Part shown: one piece after another, positions 45,600-56,880 of the stretch
Position numbering within the stretch: the first letter of the stretch is position 1
Layout: each line of letters opens with the position of its first letter
Origin: Corella eumyota
Lineage: Eukaryota > Chordata > Ascidiacea > Phlebobranchia > Corellidae
DNA: 64,000 nucleotides
NCBI GenBank assembly: GCA_963082875.1
Contig: OY720103.1
Coordinates: 8,556,001-8,620,000, forward strand
Direction: 5' to 3'
The notes under the pieces: generated by a model
The model's input: only the letters and a program-made list of their open reading frames with translations
Told to the model about the DNA's origin: nothing
Databases searched by the model: none
Position numbers and translations under genes: made by a program

Positions 45600-45962
45600 C
45601 TAAAATGTTGTATTCATTGCTATATAATTGTACTTGTGTTTATTTTTAGTTGTTTTTTTTATTGTGATAAATATTTACTAAACTTTTATCAAAAAAACTG
45701 TCATAAACAATTTAAGCAGTCTTGTTTGGTACTATTGTGTGTATATAATTATTGCTTGTAAATAAAGTTCGTTTTATCAACAATGTTAAAAAAAAAACAT
45801 TTTTTGAAAAATTTATTTACATAAGTCTACAGATAAGTTATAAACTTGGTAGCATCGAATAAAATGAACTAAAAATGACATTTAAAAAAAATTTTGCTGT
45901 AAAATGAAAATAGTAACAATTATGATCCATAACAGTAGGTAAAGCTGGCAAACTAGCCAAAT
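45600..45962. other. Space between the convergent HECT and integrase-like genes
   Basis: AT-rich and non-coding, and it would hold the 3' ends of both genes. AATAAA lies near 45760 on the plus strand, a plausible polyadenylation signal for the HECT gene. Confidence 0.4.
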
Positions 45963-46708
45963 GTTCACACAAAACAACAATCAATTGTCAATAACATTCA
46001 TTAACTGCTGATAAAAAGTAATTGCATCCTGCCAACATTTCGGCATGTTGAGGCTCAGTTCAGATCTAACATAATCAAAATATTCAGTGTATTCATTAAA
46101 TTCAGTTGAATCTGCTATTTCATTATAACCCAGTTGAATTTTTTGATCTGAGACTTTTTTAAGGAGATTAGCACACCCACCAAATTCTTCCGGCATAGAA
46201 TATAGCAAGTTTGGTCGACCTGCCACCGTGTTTTGTCTGGACTTTGTTAGCCTTACAGCCTTCAGGATCAACTGCCCGTAACATTTCTTCCACAAATAAT
46301 CGTGGCACTCTTAAACCTTCCATCTCCAAAGTATGCCATACTGATCTGTAACCACCACAAGATGAAGGACCGTTGGTCAATTCTTTAATGCGACCATATA
46401 CATCTGGTAAAATACTCCGATCTTTCAGCCAACCACATCGCCTGAACAGGCCCATTTGAAACAAATGCCTTTTAAGTGTTCTCATACTTGATATGTGGTT
46501 GTGCCTACCTTGCAACAATTGCAAAATCTTACTGTATTTATATCCCAAATTAAAGTAATAGAAGATAACATGATTTCGATCTACCGAAGTAACTGAAAAA
46601 AAGGTTTATCTAAATTAGATTCTGTTGTGTACACAACTTACCATGGCCACAATGCGAACAAAACAGATGGTCACTTTGCACAACTTGACTACAATTTGGA
46701 CAATTCAT
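45963..46708 (-). pseudogene. DDE integrase-like transposase with zinc-ribbon exon, core deleted
   Basis: Exon 1 (46642-46708) encodes MNCPNCSQVVQSDHLFC and CGHG, a four-Cys zinc ribbon, and ends in GTAAGT. Exon 2 starts at 46592 after TTTTTTTCAG and reads on in the same frame: VDRNHVIFYYFNLGYKYSK, the helix-turn-helix-like ISSMRTLKRHLFQMGLFRR, CGGYRSVWHTLEMEGLRVPR, and AVDPEGCKAN. It then jumps, in another frame, to TKSRQNTVAGRPNLLYSMPE and MPKCWQDAITFYQQLM. In full relatives the catalytic D-D-E core lies between these two parts; here it is absent, with the joint near 46240-46260. This GYR-DPEG family occurs as a mobile gene in fish and cnidarians; IS3EU or a Ginger-like origin is possible. 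Confidence 0.65.
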
Positions 46709-46794
46709 ACTGTTTTAACATCAACTTTTATTTAGGTACCAAACTATAAAAATATTAAGCCTGTAATATTATGATCGTTAAAAGGGACAGTATG

Positions 46795-46985
46795 GGTGGA
46801 GTCGCTAAAGTCGAGTTAAACTCGAGTTAACGCTGATCGCGGATTAAACTCGGGTTAACTTTTTTTTGGAGTCACTAAAGTCGAGTTAACGCTAATCGGG
46901 GATTAAACCCGAGTTAAATTGTTAAAAAATTAACCCGCCGGTAGAGGTGGTTTAAACTCGGATTAACGTTATATTTGATGGAGGA
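46795..46985. repeat. Repeated ACTCGAGTTAAC-type motifs, possible element end
   Basis: GGAGTC(G/A)CTAAAGTCGAGTTAA occurs twice, about 75 bp apart. GGGTTAA and its complement recur as inverted pairs (ACTCGAGTTAAC, ACCCGAGTTAA, GGTTTAAACTCGG). This may be the left end of the PIF/Harbinger element; no matching right end was found. Confidence 0.45.
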
Positions 46986-47729
46986 TAAACGGTTTTTGCC
47001 TCTTTTACGGTTTACTAATTTTGGAAGCGTATCGTTTTTACACGTGCACGCAAGTCAAAATTCGTCCGCAGAAGTTTTTTTGTTTAGCCTGTGAAAGGTA
47101 AACAGCTTAAAATAAGTGTAAAATGGATAGTACTAAAAATACGGGATGCGAAAACGTGTATATACGGTTTCGCACCATTCCACTGCACAGCTACCATTGT
47201 ACTTTAATATTATCCTGGAAAGTAATGCAAAGTTAATATAATGTGGCTAAAATTTTACTGAAATTGTAAAGTTAGGATTTAAGGTCCAAATAAAAATTGG
47301 TATAAGTTGTTGCGGAATATTCATGGGTGTAGCTTTTTGGCATGCAAAATTTGGGTTCGGCAAGTAAAGAGCAATTAATAAAGGGTTTTGTGAAAGAGTG
47401 GAGGAAAACACAATGAATGGGTGTTTTGGAAACTGCCACAGATACACAGTATGTTTGTTGTATGTAATATTTAAATTCCATTAACTGATTAAAATTTGGT
47501 ATTCATCATCAAATATCCATTTTCACTATTTGTTTTGTATTCACCTTTTTTACACCTCTTGCCCTTTTCTGTGGGTAGCTCACCCTAACTATGCAGTTAC
47601 TATAGGCAACAATTTCTACCTTCGAATCAACAAACATTTGTTATTTAATAAAAAAGGAATAAAAGAAAACAAAAATAAAACAATGTTAAAAAAAAAACTA
47701 AAGTTAAACAAAAAGTATATTAGGTTAAA

Positions 47730-48668
47730 TTATTTTTCCCCTTGTAATTTTTTTATTTTTAGAGCATAAAATTCCATTTTAATTTTATGTTCTTCTAATT
47801 TTAATTCATGCTCCAATTCTTTTCTTTTTTCCTCTCTTGCTAACTGTTGCTTAGTTATTTCATAAAGTTCTTTTTTGTATTCCAAATCCATTTTTATTAA
47901 TTTGTCCCTGTCTTCCTCCCAACTACGTTTTCTTTTTAAATTTCTACTTTTGTTTTGCTTTTCTACAGAAGTTAAATCTTATCATTAAAAAAATGTTTTG
48001 TTCAAACTACAATTACTATGTAATAAAAAAATAATCAATACTGTTTTAAAATACATTTTTAGAAAATTGTTATTTTACAGTTTTGGAAAAAAATCATTTT
48101 CAAATGTAACTACCTGGAACTGACTCTAGAACAATAGAGATTTCCCCATCTTTCACATCTTGACTGACAACCTAGTCATCGTTATCCAAAGTTAAGTCAA
48201 GGGTATGTACTTGACCACTGTCATCGTCATACCTATTTTCCAACGGATGTATTTCCTGGGGAATAATGGCTAAACAAAGCAGTTAAAAAATTTTTAACAC
48301 TACAATAGGTAAATAAAATTTTAATACATTTATACAAACAAATTAAACTTACATATAACTTTTTCAGTAAACGTATCAATTGGTGGTGGTGGAGGACCAC
48401 CTCCTGTTTTTCTCATACTGCGGTTGTAATTTGCATACTCAGTTTTTTTTTTATTTTTCCACAAATTTTGAAGATTTTCCAAAGTTTTTTTGCACCTTGA
48501 ACTAGAGCTATTAAATTGATTTGTTATTTCCAACCAGGCCATTTTCTTGGATGCAACGGAATTCGAATTTGTTAATTTGTTAGTTATGATGGGGTATTTT
48601 TTTATCAAATCTGTCAGAATTTCTTTTTCAATAAAGTCATAGTTTAAACTTCTGTTTTTTTTGTCCAT
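47730..48668 (-). pseudogene. Myb/SANT-like partner gene of a PIF/Harbinger element
   Basis: Harbinger elements usually encode a DNA-binding Myb/SANT partner that helps the transposase enter the nucleus and bind the ends. Exon 1 (48668-48353) carries the trihelix: FIEKEILTDLIKKYPIITNK, KMAWLEITNQFNS and TLENLQNLWKNKKK. Exon 2 (48269-48114) is acidic: DDDSGQVHTLDLTLDNDD. Exon 3 (47962-47730) is a charged coiled coil (LKRKRSWEEDRDKLIKMDL, then MEFYALKIKKLQGEK and stop). Junctions are GT-AG and phases agree. One TAG after LDLTLDNDD in exon 2 is the only break seen. Confidence 0.8.
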
Positions 48669-48945
48669 TGTTCTTATTTAATAACTAAAATAAATCTAAA
48701 ATTGTGTTAAATTATATTTTCATATATGTTAAAAAATAAATATGGAATTACAGGTATAAAATATAAATACAGTTTATATAAACAAACTTTTAAAAAAATT
48801 TAAATATACAATATTCTGGATATACTACCTAAAAATAAATTTAAAAAATGTATATATATATATATATGTAATATTTATATAATAAAACAAAAATTAACAA
48901 AACTATTCAAAAACTCGCTGCCTATGCAAATTTTAAAATAAGACT

Positions 48946-49951
48946 TTAATTAAAAAACTCTTCAACAACATTTTGCCTTGCAGCAACACCAGGCAATGAG
49001 TGTTCAAGGTTTACTTCTTCAGACATGGGGTTGCCAAACGACTCATCAAAACTTGCATCAGAATGTTGTTCCGTTTTGATGGCATAGTTATGTAAGCACA
49101 TAACAGCTATAATCACTATCAGAGAGTGTTCAAGTTTTGTCCTGAGTGGTGTTCTCAAGCAGCGAAACCTCTGTTTAAGAACACCAAAAGCCTGCTCCAC
49201 TCTACTTCTTGTTTTAACATGGGCTTGATTGTATCTTCTCTCCCCTGCTGTAAATGGATTAAGAATAGGGGTTAACAGATAAGGTTTGCACCCATACCCA
49301 TCGTCTCCTAACAGTAAACCCTGGATACCCTGTTCTTAAAAATGGTCATGAATGACTGAATTTTGAAAAATTCTGGAGTCCTGTGTCGACCCAGGCCATC
49401 GAACTACAATGTTGGTGAAAACCCGATTCGCATTACAAATGGCTTGAACATTAATTGAGAAAAATCCCTTGCGGTTTCGAAAGATTTCTGAAGAACAGCC
49501 ACCTAAAGAAACAATGGGTATGTGCGTGCAATCAATAGCGCCAACTACATGCGATCATATGAAAATTTTGTTTCACAGAAAAAAGTTCGGGGTTAACAAA
49601 TAGGTTTTTTAAAGATGCAATGTGTTTGGAGATTCGGTGTACAACACCACACACTGCCGTTCTACTTACACCGACTAAATCTCCATCACTTCTCTGAAAA
49701 TGGCCAGTAACGAAAAATCGAATGGTTATTAATAATTGTAGTAAAGGTGGAATGCCATGATTCCGGTTATCAAAATTACAGTTATTTTTTATTATGTGGA
49801 ACAAATTTATTAACGAATCTTTTCTAAATCTATATCTTTGTTTTATTTCAATTTCATCATATTTTTCGAGCGGGTTTGACATGTCCTTTAGGCGTTTTTT
49901 TGGAATGTAGTGTTCCTCGGTTAAAATTTCAATAGTGTGAATAATTTCCAT
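48946..49951 (-). pseudogene. PIF/Harbinger transposase, broken
   Basis: From the Met at 49951 the N-terminal part reads YRFRKDSLINLFHIIKNN, GDLVGVSRTAVCGVVHRISK and VKQNFHMIAC. After a frame change near 49545 comes VVGAIDCTHIPIVSLGGCSS with the first catalytic Asp, then NVQAICNANRVFTNIVVRWP, GSTQDSRIFQNS (second Asp), and VEQAFGVLKQRFRCLRTPLR with the catalytic Glu. A TAA lies near 49337. Length is about 335 codons, normal for the family. Sits head-to-tail with the Myb-like gene, the usual Harbinger layout. Confidence 0.85.
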
Positions 49952-50167
49952 TATTATATAAAATATAAGGTAAAATATAGAGATAAACTTTAATTAATTT
50001 CTAAAAGGTTTAAAATTTACAAAATGTTAAAATTTGAAAGGTCTTTGCATAAATCTAATAGTTCAGGGCTTGAATAAAGCCTAAACATGCTTCCACTCCT
50101 AAAAAATCACTTATAAATTGAATTGGTTTAGCTGTGAACTTTTTTTTTTAATTAACTTAAAATCTGT

Positions 50168-52410
50168 TTAATTAGTACTAATTAAAAATAAGGGTAAAAA
50201 CCACGCGTTGTGGTACATGAATTTGACAGCGCTGGTCAGTTGGTCGTTGTTGAAAAACGACGCTCCGGCATCATCTACCTTCATCATCTTATGTTTTAAC
50301 CGGAGCGACATTTGACCAACCCCAGCGCTGTCATTTGTTAGTGTAGAGGCATATTCCGTGGGGAAGAGCAGTGCACCAAGCAGCGTCTTCCCCTTTCCGG
50401 CTGCTCCGTGCAGCATAAAATGCTGACTGAGCCTTATGCCGTCCTCATTGGGGTCGCGAATCTCTAACGCGGCCCCAGTGAGTCCCACCTTAAGGTCAAA
50501 GGCCTTAAGGCGGTAGCCATCGGTCTTGATATTTTTCGCTTCATTGATGATGTTGTTGCACATTTTGGCGCCAGTTTTGGGGGTCCACGGTGTCGATTGT
50601 GTTTTTAGTTTTTGGAATGCTTTTCCCATTTTGCTTTTTTCTCGGCCCCAATTCATCATCCCGTAGGCCCTCTTTACGAATGTTTCCGGGAATGTAAAAT
50701 CTTCTCTAAAGAGGGCCTGTTTGAAAGCGTTTACACTTGGTTTGGATTCAAAGGTCTCCGCCACTCGTTTTACCGTATGCTCATACGAGCGCATTCCTTT
50801 CCCTTTCGTGTCATTTGATAGTTCCTTTTTTAGGACATCAGGCATTGCCGTTGGGTTTGTTTTGTAGATGTATTTGATCCATTGTTGGAGGCACTTTACG
50901 GGTCCAACCCATGGTATCACTAGACCAAGTGATCGTAGGGTGTCGACCACGGTCTTCTTGCGGATGGCCGGCGTTACCCCCTCGGCTTTCTTTCGCCAGA
51001 GCAGCCCATGGTGGTGAGGAACTACCCCGGCGGAACCTCCTTCCATCGGCCCGATCACGATTGTACAGTTGGGCGTTTGGTATATTCCTTTTATGGTGTC
51101 TGTGTATACGTTTTTGGTGTCTGTGTATACGTGCATTTGAGTCACCATTGCTTTGCTTATCGGAGTTGTCATTTCAAATACATCGAACCATCCTGTGTTA
51201 TTTTTTGATGTTATTGTTACGCTGTGGGTATTTCCTCCTCCTGTTTCATCTAGTCCGGTTGTATGGGTGTCTTTTTGTAGCATTTTCACTGGGATGTCAT
51301 TGAAGTCATCTCCTAGTTCGTATCTTTTCATGCTTTGGTTTGTGATTAATGGTTCTTCGTCACAGGCTGTTGCGAAATGTGTTGTTGTTGTTTGATGACC
51401 AATGTCAAATGATCTTCTGTATAACATTGTCTGTTCTTGCGTGACTCCACCATGGTGTCCAAGGGGCCCTTATATTTTCCCCATCGCTGCCTGTACGGTT
51501 CCCCTCGAACACCATGATTCCCTTTCGTCTTCCGTAAACCACAATGTTGTGGTACATTCTGGGTGCTCTTATTAAGGATGTAAATTGTCCCGGGTGTGCC
51601 GCCCCTCCTCCTGTATTTTCTGTTGCTCCCATCTTTGCGGCAGGCTCATCTTCCGTACTGTCAGGTTCAATTCCTCTTTTCATATTCGGGAATGCTTTAT
51701 TATCTGGTATTAATAGTTGCTTTAGCCCGTCTCTATCAAGCCCCACCGATTCGGCGTCTCGGTCAAACCTCGCCTTTTTGTACTTGTTGATTTGGTGTTT
51801 CGCGCCCCAAGAAATTCCTTCTCCCTTTTGCTTAGTTGTCGGAGCAAGAAAACGTTTTGCCCGAAAGATAGAATTAGTAAAAGCGCTAACAACGCCAGGG
51901 ATATTATTTGTATCGTGTATAAATTCTTCGTCTGCTGAGTTGTAAGTAAAGTAAGCTGCCTGACCAAACTCGTTATATCCAGCGTCGTGTTTTGCGCAAG
52001 CTGCATCTAACGCTGAATTAGGCTGTCCTTGTCGATTAAATGGCCCACAGTGAGGATATCCTGGTATCGTCCAACCTCCTAAGTCTTTACTATCTTTATG
52101 ACGCTTATTTGGTGGTGGCATCTTTTATATGAGTGATTTTTCCTTTCCCGACTTGGCTTCACTTATTTCCCGTAGAATTTTGGCGCGCCAGTCGGTCGTT
52201 TCGCCCACGTCTGACTCTACTATACCTAAACCCTAGTATGTAATATAGTAGAGTCAGTGTTGAGTGTCAGTGACGTCACAGAGCTAGTCGAACTTTGTGC
52301 GGCGCTATGCGCCGCTCGACGCTCTGACTCTACTATATTACATACTAGGGTTTAGGTATGTAATATAGTAGAGTCAGACGTGGGCGAAACGACCGACTGG
52401 CGCGATTGGA
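50168..52410 (-). mobile_element. Endogenous parvovirus-like (densovirus-like) fossil, incomplete
   Basis: The right-hand frame (52121-51405) begins with a phospholipase A2 region as in parvovirus VP1: PGYPHCGPF (calcium loop) and DAACAKHDAGYN (His-Asp site). The left-hand frame (51427-50168) ends with a P-loop region HGAAGKGKTLLGALL, recalling the replication helicase of parvoviruses. A long terminal hairpin lies at the right end (52185-52403). It is much shorter than a densovirus genome: large parts and the left terminus are missing, and the left side abuts the Harbinger element. Long open stretches suggest moderate age. Confidence 0.8.
52185..52403. repeat. Parvovirus-type terminal hairpin
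   Basis: The outer arms 52185-52224 and 52364-52403 are perfect complements (40 bp). Directly inside, 52225-52257 and 52324-52356 are perfect complements (33 bp), with seven unpaired bases on the right. TATAGTAGAGTCAG or its complement occurs four times, so cross-shaped alternative folds are possible. The tip holds TGACGTCA and a GCGGCG/CGCCGC mini-hairpin. Confidence 0.95.
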
Positions 52411-54425
52411 TTCCAACTTTAAAAAATAAAAGTAAGTTTATTACATTATTTATATCATTTAAAATAAACGAATTAATATTTGATTTATTAAAAAATATGT
52501 AAAACTTTGAAATAAATATTTACAATTTTTAAAATACTGTACATCTTCAAGAGATTTCATTACACGCCCAATCTTCAAAAAACTTCTTATTACTAGATAC
52601 TTAAACACAAAAGCATCTCCATGCTTTGGATTTGTGGGTGGAAAGGTAGGTAGTTGATTAGCTTGAACTTTGTTTATTACCTTAGGATAAGTTAGAATTT
52701 AAGGTACGTTCAAAAATAGGACACATACTAATTTTTCTTTTAACACCTGTTAAACAAAATAGGTAAAAACTTAACATTAAATTTTTTAGAAAGCAAAGGT
52801 GATTGTTATCTTAAAAATTTCAAAAAGTTAACATTGAATTTTTTTATGGAGTTCGGAACTAAATGTTATTACCGAAGGTAGGCACCAAACCATTTATTAA
52901 ATAAGTCAAATTTTAAGTTAAAACTAACTTAAGAGCTGGTTAATTTTAAAAATTACTATCGGACATGTTAACTTTTGTTAAAAGGAACTTTAACTAATCA
53001 AACGAAAAAGTAACTTACGAAAAATTTAAAAAAAAAAATAACTTACTCGCCAAGTCTATCCTTGATGTTGTGTACAGATTTTCTAAAAAAAATATATACT
53101 TCATTAGAATTTTGTACTAACATAATTACAATTAATTAAAAGATCTACCAAACATTTAAAAAACTGTTACTTTTAACAGCATCATTTATTTTAGATTTAG
53201 TAAAATGCTTAAAAAAAATGTAAAAAAATAACTTACTCGCCAAGTCTATTTTTCACACTGTTGTTGCCTTGTAAAAATAAACCTGGCCCTCAAGTGTGTT
53301 TCCTGAAGATTACTGTTACGCAACAGAGAATACCAACAGTCAATCACGTACGATATTTTGGTCAGGTTGATTAAGTCATACTCAACAATTTGGTAGTTTC
53401 CATTAAACTAAATAGGTATTTTTAACATGGTGGTGTCCGCTAAATATGACGCACAACCTTATAGTTCAATATCATGTAAAAACATAAAACAAATTTTTAT
53501 TAAAATTGTAAGCAAACATTCTATAAGGTTGTTAAACTTAGAGAATCAATATTAATAAATTAACAGCAAGGACAAATATGTATAACATGAAGTTATTTAT
53601 ATAGACGTCGAACTAAAGTCAATAGAATAAACATGTCAACCATTTGTAACACATTTTTAAGATTGTATAAAACTTAGGATGATGTTGCTTACAGATTTCT
53701 ACTATATTGATATAATATTTAAAATAGCGGAACAGTCGACCAAAGCTATCAGCCCAAAGGCACTAAAACCTGATTAAACGCGCTTATGAAGCCAATGAAT
53801 AATCACGTAAGGGAAAGTAGTTGGCCTCCCACTGTCGCTGAAAGGCCTTCCATTTAAACTTCGTCAACCGTAAGTTAAACATTGAAATCTTGAGCCTAAG
53901 TTAAACCTAAAAGAAAGCTAGTTGTGGTTCTTTGTAAAAGCCTAAATTAAACCTTGCTTATGGGTTGGTTTAACATAAGCAAAAGTTTATATTAAAGTAC
54001 ATTTTTTTTAAATTTCATAAAAAAATTAAAAATAAATTTTGAAAACATAAGATAAATAGCTCCTGTGGTGTAGCATTTGTTACAAAACACAACAGTGAGC
54101 GCAGCGTATGTAAAGCATTTGGAAAAACTATATTTTACTGCGAGACGGGCAATTCGTTGGAATGTAAACATAAACGAACATTTTTACATGTAATTCTTTT
54201 ATATTGCTAAACTTGAGAATTTTCGATTGGGTGGTAAGGGCTAGAAAGGCTGATTGCAACACCTAGTTTTAACAATTACTCTTTAAAATTTCACTGATAT
54301 AAATGACCTACCACGGTTTGAGTAAATAAAACTTGGTAATCCGAATAAAGAAAATAATTGTTTGAAACAACTTATTACCGTAGCTGACGTCAAGTTTGGG
54401 CAAGGATGCAAATGGAAAACGAGAA
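52411..54425. other. No gene recognised; one duplicated segment
   Basis: AT-rich. AATAACTTACTCGCCAAGTC occurs at about 53037 and 53228, within segments about 190 bp apart. No coding or RNA gene signal is seen. Confidence 0.5.
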
Positions 54426-54429
54426 TACT

Positions 54430-54720
54430 CATCAATCACGGTTAATCAATCATTATTTGCATGAAGAACATTTTTTTTTTAATATCTTCTGTGAAAAAAG
54501 GAAGATTCTTGGACCGGACAAAGTAAAGTAATCGTGTTACTCTAGGATGAAAAAGTTCATTGTGTATTTTTATTAATGACGACGTAAACACACTAGCACA
54601 AAGCGTGGGAGTGATGGTATTTGGCCCCACGTTTTCTTTACCTGGCCGACACTTAATACTATTAATAAATTGAGTTTGATGACACTTCATATAGCTAAAA
54701 GTTCCAATCGCCAACACTTT
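54430..54720 (-). mobile_element. Retrotransposon integrase fossil fragment
   Basis: The minus strand carries an integrase zinc-binding-like block (HNELFHPRVTRLLYFV, then SKNLPFFTEDIKK) typical of Ty3/Gypsy-type pol. Only this short part remains; no LTR is seen. Confidence 0.6.
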
Positions 54721-54972
54721 ATTTTATTATTTTGTTCTTCGTTTATTTTACAGCATATAAGATACGGAGCGTTGATCTGTTGTAATGACATAAGGACGTC
54801 TTGCTAATAAATGACTCTACTTACGAACGGCTTCTATTTTGGAGGAATTAAAATCACGAAAAACCACTGCCTTAACCACTTGGCACGACAACTGTTGTGT
54901 TCACTTTTCAAGGCAACTAGTCTGATTTTACTTAATTTATTAAATTGTAATTTTAAAACTATAATGAAAATA

Positions 54973-55054
54973 CATTGTCGACAGGATTCGAACCTGCGCG
55001 GGCAGAGCCTAAAATATTTCTAGTCTATATTCTTAACCACTAAGCAACGACAAC
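54973..55054 (-). pseudogene. tRNA-Ser(AGA)-like, best copy of the right array
   Basis: The acceptor strands pair (GTTGTCG with CGACAAT, one wobble). The loop CTAGAAA gives anticodon AGA, and the variable arm and T arm are canonical. The anticodon stem has about two to three mismatches, so it is probably not working. Confidence 0.6.
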
Positions 55055-55128
55055 TGTTATGTTTAATTTTCAGGGCAACTGGCGTGATTTTAAGTAATTG
55101 ATTAAATTTTTAATTAAAACGAAAAAGG

Positions 55129-55210
55129 CGTTGTTGGCAGGATTTAAATCTGCGCATGCAGAGCATAATATATTTTTAGTCTATCCCCGTAACCACTCGG
55201 CCACGACAAC
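55129..55210 (-). pseudogene. tRNA-Ser-like pseudogene with altered anticodon
   Basis: Full length with a good 5' half (GTTGTCGTGGCCGAGTGG), but the anticodon loop reads CTAAAAA and the T arm is changed (ATTTAAATC). Confidence 0.6.
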
Positions 55211-55830
55211 TCTTAGGTTCCTTTTTCGAAGCAGCTACCGTGATTTTATTTAATTAAAATTGTTTTAAAACTGAAAAAAATGCGAATAGATTTCTAGTCT
55301 ATCGCCTTAACCACTCGGCCACGACAACTCGTATGTTTCCCTCACTGAGCAGCTAGCGTGATTTTAATTAATTAATTAAATTTGTATTAAAACTGAAATA
55401 AAAAAATGCGTTTTCGGCAGAATTCGAACATGTGCGGGCAGAGCCCAATAGATTTCAAATCTATCGCATGTTTAGTTTTTTTTAAAGGTGTTGTAGTATA
55501 TTAACTGTTTCTGTAAATTGATAAAAACTTTAACAGATATGTACAACTTTTTAAATCAAACAAAAATTCAAAAAAAATATCATAACTTAACCATCGTATA
55601 TATTCTTGAGATTGCATTAAACTGACTAAAATTGAATAAATTTTAATTAAAATAAAATATGCATCGTCGGAAGGATTTAAACCTGTGCGGGCAGAGTGTA
55701 TCGCCTTAACCAGTCGGCCACGACAACTCATGTTATTCCTTCCTGAGGCAACTAGCGTGAATTCATTAATTAATTAAATTTAAAATAATAAAATGTTGCC
55801 GCAAGGATTTGAACCTTCGAATACAATCTT

Positions 55831-56529
55831 AACAGTATATATCACGGAGCTAATACTATATAAAAAATAAAAGGAGTTTGTTTTTGTTTAAAGCTATTGA
55901 AAAGCTGCAATATGTTTAATATAAAGCTGATATCTTTATGGTTGTTGTCAAATAACCAAAATATTCTTCAATTACAAAAGTTTGCTGTTTAATTAACAAC
56001 TTTTTGCCCACCAAATTATGCACATCACAAAATGTCAGCGGTTTGAAAAAGTTACTTAGAATGTGCCCTTTTTCTTTTAACTTTTTCATTGTGAGTATCA
56101 ACAGTTATCTGGCATCTTAATCTATGGCTGAATATTTACAGTCACTAGTACACTATGTACATTGCATATTTTTTTTCATTGGCAAACTTCATTTATGTTT
56201 TTTTTGGCAGGCGGCAGGCAACCTGCCTATAAGTCTACTTGTCAGGCAGTAAATTCATTATGATTATCTTTGAAAACTTGCCTTAATCAAAATTAAAAGC
56301 ATTTATTAACACATAACTCTTTAAAAAGAATGCAAAAATTGATTTAACTTGCTGTTTAGCTCTAGTGAGACTTAAGAGCGACCTTTTCATAATGAATTTA
56401 ATTTGAGAATATACCCGTTTTTTGAATCGAACGTTTTAAGGCCTTAAAACTTCCTTAAACAATAATGCAAAACTCAGTTTACGGCTATTTTATTTTTGTT
56501 TAATAGTTAAACAAAAACAATAAAATTTG
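55831..56529. other. No gene recognised
   Basis: AT-rich; a short inverted-looking stretch around GGCAGGCGGCAGGCAACCTGCC at 56205-56230 is a small palindromic cluster. No coding signal. Confidence 0.45.
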
Positions 56530-56880
56530 TTAATATACACCGTTTGAAATTGTCAAAATATTTGGCAACTTTATGGTGGTCTTTTTCTCAACTTTTTTCT
56601 AAATTTCGGAATTCTGAAAGCAAAAACGGCGTTAAAATATTTTGTATTTGGCAGCCCGCGGTGCTAATTTTTGTTTAGCTTACACAAGTTAACTTTTCGT
56701 TTTTCGAAATTTTTTACGTAGTTGTGGCCAAAATAGGCGCTAATTTTTAATATTTTTAATAATTCTAGGGAAAAACATAGCAGAATAAATAAATTTTGTT
56801 TAAGGAAATAATATACAATTTTAATAAAAAAAATTTAAAAAACTGGTGGTTTTAGTCCCATAGACGATCCGCCATTGGCT
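56530..56880 (-). mobile_element. Decayed left end of the TTF-type hAT family
   Basis: The complement of this stretch resembles 36265-36620: CCAATGGCGGATCGTCTATG against CAGTGGCGGCTCGTCTATG, then shared AAATATTTTAACGC, GATTCCGAAATTT-like and ACCATAAAGTTGCCAAATA segments. It has no transposase. It shows that this hAT family has older copies. Confidence 0.8.

Larger units (their letters stand above)
54866..55830 (-). repeat. Tandem array of tRNA-Ser copies, inverse of the left array
   Basis: About seven full or partial tRNA-Ser copies on the minus strand at about 54866-54894, 54973-55054, 55129-55210, 55281-55328, 55408-55469, 55661-55727 and 55794-55830. Spacers share a GCAACTAGCGTGATTTTAAT-like motif, the complement of the spacer motif in the array at 1-731. 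Several copies are missing one half. Confidence 0.8.

Noticed and set aside
48846-48870. TATATA run
   Set aside because: A simple dinucleotide microsatellite, not a TATA box with supporting context.
50612-51395. Several plus-strand frames
   Set aside because: They are antisense shadows of the parvovirus-like frames and have no features of their own.
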